From NCBI RefSeq assembly GCF_014653785.1, contig NZ_BNAS01000003.1:448117-512116 (forward strand): a stretch of 64,000 nt of DNA, in the 5' to 3' direction. The stretch comes from Promicromonospora soli (GTDB lineage Bacteria > Actinomycetota > Actinomycetes > Actinomycetales > Cellulomonadaceae). A model generated the notes under the pieces. The model did not search any database. It had not been told where the DNA came from and saw only the letters and a program-made list of their open reading frames with translations. Positions 60,237 to 64,000 of this stretch are shown here, in pieces. The position numbers and the translations under genes are program-made. Each line of letters starts with the position of its first letter. Positions within the stretch are counted from its first letter, which is position 1.

Positions 60237-61205
60237 ATGACCCGCGTCCGACCCACCTGGCCCGACCTCCCGGCGCACGTACGCGACGCCATAGTCGCCA
60301 AGGTCGGTGGCCCCGTCACGGCGTGGACGTCGCACGACGGCGGGTACTCGCCCGGCTGGGCGCTCACGCTGGAGTCGGCGACCGGCAGCGTCTTCGTGAA
60401 GGTCGCGTCGACCGAGTACGAGATCGCGGCACGCCTGCACCGCCAGGAGGCGGCGCGCGCCGCGGCTCTGCCTGACGGCGTCCCCGCGCCCGGGTTCCGC
60501 TGGATCATGGAGCTGCCCGACGCCGAGGCGGCGGACCGTGCGTGGGTGGTGATCGCCTCCGACGTCGTGCACGGGCGTGCGCCCCGGACCGACCCGTGGG
60601 ACCTGGACGACCTCGACCGCCTGCTCGACCTGGCCGGCCGCATCGCGCAGCACGAGGTGCCCGACGTCGGCGTGTTCCCCGCCTTCAGCGACCACGCCTT
60701 CCCCGAGGCCGCCCTGCTGGCCGACGAACGGCCTGCGGGCCTGGCCACGTACGACCCGTGGCTCGCGGCGAACCTCGACCGCATGGCCGAGATCGCCGCG
60801 CCCGAACGCCAGGCCGAGGCATTCGGCGGCCCGCACCTGGTGCACGCCGACCTGCGCGCCGACAACGCGCTCATCGTCCAGGGGCCCGACCGAGTGGAGG
60901 AGGCGGTGGCCGTGGACTGGCCGCACGCCGTGCGCGGGGCTCAGTTCCTGGACCAGACCGGCATGCTCCCGGTCGTGCACGCCACGGGCGGCCCCGCCCC
61001 GGAGCAGGTCCTGGAGCGGACGCCGCTGGGGGCGGGCGTCGAGCCCGAGGCCGTCACCGTGTGGGTAGCTGTGCAGACCGCTTACTTCGTGCGCACCTCG
61101 CTGGAGGACCCGCCGCCCGGCATCCCGCACGTGCGGGCGTTCCAGCGGATCCAGGCAGAGGCCTGCATCCCGTGGCTGCGCGACCGCCTGCACGACGCGG
61201 GGTAG
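60237..61205 (+). CDS. Phosphotransferase (APH-fold) family protein
   Basis: A 322-residue APH-fold protein with catalytic loop LVHADLRADNALIV and VAVDWPHAVRGAQFLD. It is not closely similar to the preceding kinase and has the high GC of the host, so the pair is not a simple tandem duplication. Substrate unknown. The ATG follows a short spacer with no clear ribosome site. It converges on the CdaR-family gene. Confidence 0.82.
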   Translation: MTRVRPTWPDLPAHVRDAIVAKVGGPVTAWTSHDGGYSPGWALTLESATGSVFVKVASTEYEIAARLHRQEAARAAALPDGVPAPGFRWIMELPDAEAADRAWVVIASDVVHGRAPRTDPWDLDDLDRLLDLAGRIAQHEVPDVGVFPAFSDHAFPEAALLADERPAGLATYDPWLAANLDRMAEIAAPERQAEAFGGPHLVHADLRADNALIVQGPDRVEEAVAVDWPHAVRGAQFLDQTGMLPVVHATGGPAPEQVLERTPLGAGVEPEAVTVWVAVQTAYFVRTSLEDPPPGIPHVRAFQRIQAEACIPWLRDRLHDAG

Positions 61206-61243
61206 CCGGACGTCGGCAGACTCCCGGCGCCCCAGGACGTCGC

Positions 61244-62437
61244 TCAGAGATCGGCGCCGTCCTCGCCGTCGAGCTGATCGGCGAGGCAGGCGAGGTACAG
61301 GGCCATGGTGGTCCGGTGGTCCCGGAGCGGACGGCCGGTGATCTGCTCGATCTTGCCCATCCGGTACACGATGGTGTTGCGGTGGATGTGCAGGGCCGCG
61401 GAGGCCCGCACGAGGTTGAACCCGCTCTCGCACCAGGCCGTGATCGTGTCGCGAAGCAGCGGCCAGTCCGGCTCGGCACGCAGCGCCGCCGCGGTGAGGT
61501 CGAGCAGGCGGTGGCGGGCGGGCTGGCCCGCTGCCGTGAGGACCTGGTGGACGCGCAGGTCGGCGATGAGGTGGATGGTGGGACCCCCGGCCACGCGCGC
61601 GCCCAGGCGGAGCGCGTCGCGAGCGTCCTGATATGACTCGTGCAGCCCGGCGACCGTGTCGGCCGGCTCGCCGATGCCCACCCGGGTGGTCAGGCCGTCC
61701 TGAGCGGCGATGACGTCGGCGACCCGCCGGCAGTCGTCCACCAGCGACGTCACCGGTTGGCCGGCCGGGAGCCGGTGGAGCACGCCGATCCGCCCCGGCG
61801 CCGTGCTCGCGACGATGTCCTGAGGCCCGGCGAAGACATCGCGGACGGTGCGGAGCAGTTCCGAGCGGACCAGCACCATGTCGCGGCCGGGAGCGCCCTG
61901 GCGGCGGCTGTCCGTGCCGGGCACCGCGATCTCGAACGCCACCGCAAGCCGGCGGAGCCGGAGGTCGAAGCCCAGCTCGGCGGCGCGGAACACCAGGAAC
62001 TCGTCCTCCACGACGTGGGGGTCGTACGAGGCGACGTCGGCGAACAGTCTCTCCGCGGCCCGCTCGGCGAGCAGGCGGGAACGGAGCATCACCGACTCGC
62101 GGAGCAGGATCTCCGTCTGGCGCTTGACGAGCAGCCCGAAGCGGCGCACCTGGACAGGCGGTCCCGTGATGCCGACCGTCCCCACGGCCTGCCCGTCCAT
62201 GATCACCGGCAGGGTGATCCCGGGGCGCACCCCGCGTAGCTGCTGCGCCTGCGACGCGCTGTGCGCTGCGAGCTCCCGGGTGCGGATGACCTCGACGGAC
62301 GCCTCGTGAAAGCTCCCGACACGGCTGTCGTCGCCGCTGCCGATGACCATGCCCTCGGCGTCGGTGATCAGCACGTTGAAGCCGATGACCGCGGAGGTGT
62401 CCCCGGCGATCTCCTGGGCGAGTGACGGGCTGAGCAT
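61244..62437 (-). CDS. CdaR-family (sugar diacid type) transcriptional regulator
   Basis: A 397-residue regulator. N-terminal sugar-diacid recognition domain (AQEIAGDTSAVIGFNVLITD, GVRPGITLPVIMDGQAVGTVGITG), a central GGDEF-like region, and a C-terminal PucR-type helix-turn-helix (NLVRASAALHIHRNTIVYRM). Known members respond to glycerate or glucarate. GGAGGAAGG precedes the ATG at 62437. It diverges from an amino-acid-type ABC importer operon over a 202-bp spacer, which makes that operon its likely target. Confidence 0.9.
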   Translation of the reverse strand: MLSPSLAQEIAGDTSAVIGFNVLITDAEGMVIGSGDDSRVGSFHEASVEVIRTRELAAHSASQAQQLRGVRPGITLPVIMDGQAVGTVGITGPPVQVRRFGLLVKRQTEILLRESVMLRSRLLAERAAERLFADVASYDPHVVEDEFLVFRAAELGFDLRLRRLAVAFEIAVPGTDSRRQGAPGRDMVLVRSELLRTVRDVFAGPQDIVASTAPGRIGVLHRLPAGQPVTSLVDDCRRVADVIAAQDGLTTRVGIGEPADTVAGLHESYQDARDALRLGARVAGGPTIHLIADLRVHQVLTAAGQPARHRLLDLTAAALRAEPDWPLLRDTITAWCESGFNLVRASAALHIHRNTIVYRMGKIEQITGRPLRDHRTTMALYLACLADQLDGEDGADL

Positions 62438-62639
62438 TGGCCTTCCTCCCGTGGAAGGAGCTGCCGGGAGATTGGACGAACCGTACAGCAGCGGTTGTTC
62501 CTTCGACCACAAGTTCGTACGAGATGTCCAGTGACGCACGGCACAAGCCCTCAATAGCGTATGCACACCTTCACGGGCATCCCCGCCGCGCACAGCGCGG
62601 TGAACGGCGGGTTCCTCAACGAACGAAAGGACCAAGCCG

Positions 62640-63578
62640 ATGACTCGTGTGCGCTCTCTGCTTACCACCCTGTCCGTCGTCCTCCTGCTGCCGGCGCTCG
62701 CTGCCTGCGGCGGATCGGGCGAATCCGCACCGAAGGACGTGTCCGCCGACACGGCCGCGCTGGGCACCATCGAGCCCGGCGTGCTCAAGGTGGCCGTCCA
62801 GCCGTACGCGCCGTACACCAGCGTCGAGGACGGGAAGATCGTCGGCCTCGACGGGGACATCCTCAGCTACGTGGCCGACCAGCTGGGCCTCGAGATCCAG
62901 CCCGAGGTGACCGACTTCGCGGGCATGCTCGCCGGGGTCCAGTCCGGCCGGGTGGACATCACCATCGGTGGCGTCGCCTGGAGCGAGGACCGGCAGAAGG
63001 AGGGTCTGTTCACCGACCCGCCCTACTACTCGCCGCCGGTGATGGCCGTGAAGGGTGACAAGACCTACCAGACGGTCGACGACCTGGAGGGCCTGCAGCT
63101 GGGCACCGTCGAGGGCTATGTCTGGGTCGAGTCGATCCAGGCCGTGCCCGGCGCCGAGCTGCACGCCTACCCCGACGCCAACGGGGTGTTCGACGACCTC
63201 GCGGCGGGCCGGCTCGACGTCGGCTTCCTCGACCCGCTGCTGGTCACCGCGGCGCAGGCGGAGCGGCCGGAGCTGGAGATCAGCACCCTGTACATGACGC
63301 CCCCGACCGCCGAGCAGGTCGCGGCCGAGCCCGCCTACGAGTACTTCCAGCCCTACCAGACCGGCTTCTACCTGCCCCCCGAGGCCACCGAGCTGGAGAA
63401 GGCCGTCTCCGAGCAGATCGACGCCATGTACGAGAACGGCGAGATGGAGAAGCTCGTCGAGAAGTGGGGCGGTGACCCCGAGCAGTTCCTCACACCCACC
63501 GACGCGTTCGCCACCGCTCGTGCGGGCGTGGACCGGCCCGACGACTGGACCCCGCCGACCATCGCGGCGAGGGGATGA
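62640..63578 (+). CDS. Polar amino-acid-type ABC importer substrate-binding lipoprotein
   Basis: A 312-residue family 3 solute-binding protein. Lipobox LAAC (Cys23) after a short signal. The mature domain shows VLKVAVQPYAPYTSVEDGKIVGLDGDIL, GRVDITIGGVAWSEDRQ and the usual C-terminal EKLVEKWGGDPEQF. Family members bind amino acids, opines or related anions. AAAGGA lies upstream of the ATG, and a CCGCGC/GCGCGG hairpin is at 62586-62600. It is followed by the permease gene with a one-base gap. Confidence 0.92.
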   Translation: MTRVRSLLTTLSVVLLLPALAACGGSGESAPKDVSADTAALGTIEPGVLKVAVQPYAPYTSVEDGKIVGLDGDILSYVADQLGLEIQPEVTDFAGMLAGVQSGRVDITIGGVAWSEDRQKEGLFTDPPYYSPPVMAVKGDKTYQTVDDLEGLQLGTVEGYVWVESIQAVPGAELHAYPDANGVFDDLAAGRLDVGFLDPLLVTAAQAERPELEISTLYMTPPTAEQVAAEPAYEYFQPYQTGFYLPPEATELEKAVSEQIDAMYENGEMEKLVEKWGGDPEQFLTPTDAFATARAGVDRPDDWTPPTIAARG

Positions 63579-63579
63579 C

Positions 63580-64000
63580 ATGTCCGGCCTGTTCGAGGTG
63601 CCCTGGGCCGACTACCAGTCGGAGCTGACCGACGCCCTGTTGCGCACCGTCCTCTACACGGTGGTCAGCTTCGCGGGCGCCGTCGTGCTCGGCCTGGTCG
63701 TGGCGCTGCTGCGGCTGAGCCGGGCCCGGCCGGCCCGCGTGGTCGCGGCCGTCTACACCGAGGTGTTCAAGAACGTCCCGCTCCTCGCCATCATCTTCCT
63801 CACCTACTTCGGCCTTGCCTCCGTCGGTATCCGGCTGGACGTGTTCATGGCCGGAGCCCTCAGCCTGACCGTGTTCTACGCCGCGTACCTGTCCGAGACC
63901 TTCCGTTCGGCGATCAGCGGGGTGCACGCGGGGCAGACCGAGGCGGGCGAGGCGCTGGGGCTGGGCCGGACGGGCATCTTCGGGCAGGTCGTCATGCCGC
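63580..64000 (+). CDS. Amino-acid ABC importer permease, 5' part (runs off window)
   Basis: The first 140 residues of a HisM/GlnP-type permease: LLRTVLYTVVSFAGAVVLGLVVALLRLS is the first membrane segment, VYTEVFKNVPLLAIIFLTYFGL is the family's conserved TEVFRNTPLL-type segment, and the EAA loop has begun (GQTEAGEALGLGRTGIFGQVVMP) at the window edge. The ATG is one base after the binding-protein stop. The remaining part and the ATPase lie outside. Confidence 0.92.
   Translation, partial: MSGLFEVPWADYQSELTDALLRTVLYTVVSFAGAVVLGLVVALLRLSRARPARVVAAVYTEVFKNVPLLAIIFLTYFGLASVGIRLDVFMAGALSLTVFYAAYLSETFRSAISGVHAGQTEAGEALGLGRTGIFGQVVMP

Noticed and set aside
59232-61205. Tandem duplication of the two APH-fold kinases
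   Set aside because: The proteins share only the short catalytic motifs and differ in composition and layout; they are independent family members.

Overview
The window is very GC-rich DNA with dense operons, many GTG starts, ATGA overlaps and several genes without a Shine-Dalgarno sequence. Gene content (molybdenum-cofactor genes, secreted glycoside hydrolases with carbohydrate-binding modules, BTAD/SARP-type regulator, DrrAB-like exporters, kdpFABC-DE, SPFH/zinc-ribbon cluster) points to an actinobacterium, most likely a soil or plant-associated member of the Micrococcales (Promicromonosporaceae or Cellulomonadaceae type; the placement is inference). I saw no tRNA, rRNA, CRISPR array, transposase or phage gene.

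Layout. 1-3790: molybdenum-cofactor genes moeA (5' end outside the window), moaE and moaA, interrupted by a GT4 glycosyltransferase. 3847-15843: a catabolic island with a histidine ammonia-lyase (HAL)-like gene, a divergent IclR regulator, an OpuC-type quaternary-amine ABC importer, a second HAL-like gene, a class III CoA-transferase, a 3-hydroxyacyl-CoA dehydrogenase, an enoyl-CoA hydratase and HutD. It also holds C-terminal stubs of urocanase (HutU) and imidazolonepropionase (HutI), and ends in a frameshifted copy of the importer's binding protein. 15946-28359: a LacI-controlled sugar locus with two tandem, nearly identical secreted clan GH-A hydrolases, a GH36 alpha-galactosidase and a sugar ABC importer, apparently tied together by a shared 15-bp operator. 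28444-37891: quinone oxidoreductase, an alpha/beta-hydrolase without its nucleophile, TetR, UspA, an SPFH/zinc-ribbon membrane module, an APC permease and a DUF389 protein. 38016-47192: BTAD-NB-ARC-type regulator, a DrrAB exporter with a CPBP protease, a GT1 glycosyltransferase, a second ABC exporter and its TetR. 47240-56740: potassium uptake, a KtrB/TrkH channel and a complete kdpFABC-kdpDE operon. 56691-64000: EamA exporter and MocR regulator, two APH-type phosphotransferases, a CdaR regulator and the start of a polar amino-acid ABC importer.

The most interesting region is 3847-15843. The second HAL homologue is clearly HutH-derived but lacks exactly the three residues (Ala-Ser-Gly) that form the MIO electrophile, and it has also lost the MIO-region Tyr and Asn. 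It is fed by a quaternary-ammonium-type importer and sits among hut remnants whose hydratase and imidazolonase have been cut to C-terminal stubs, while CoA-thioester enzymes have been added. I infer that a histidine-utilisation operon was rebuilt to degrade a histidine betaine (hercynine, ergothioneine or a relative): MIO-independent elimination of trimethylamine, then CoA activation and beta-oxidation-like processing of the (thio)urocanate. The substrate and steps are inference; the sequence lesions and gene order are directly visible.
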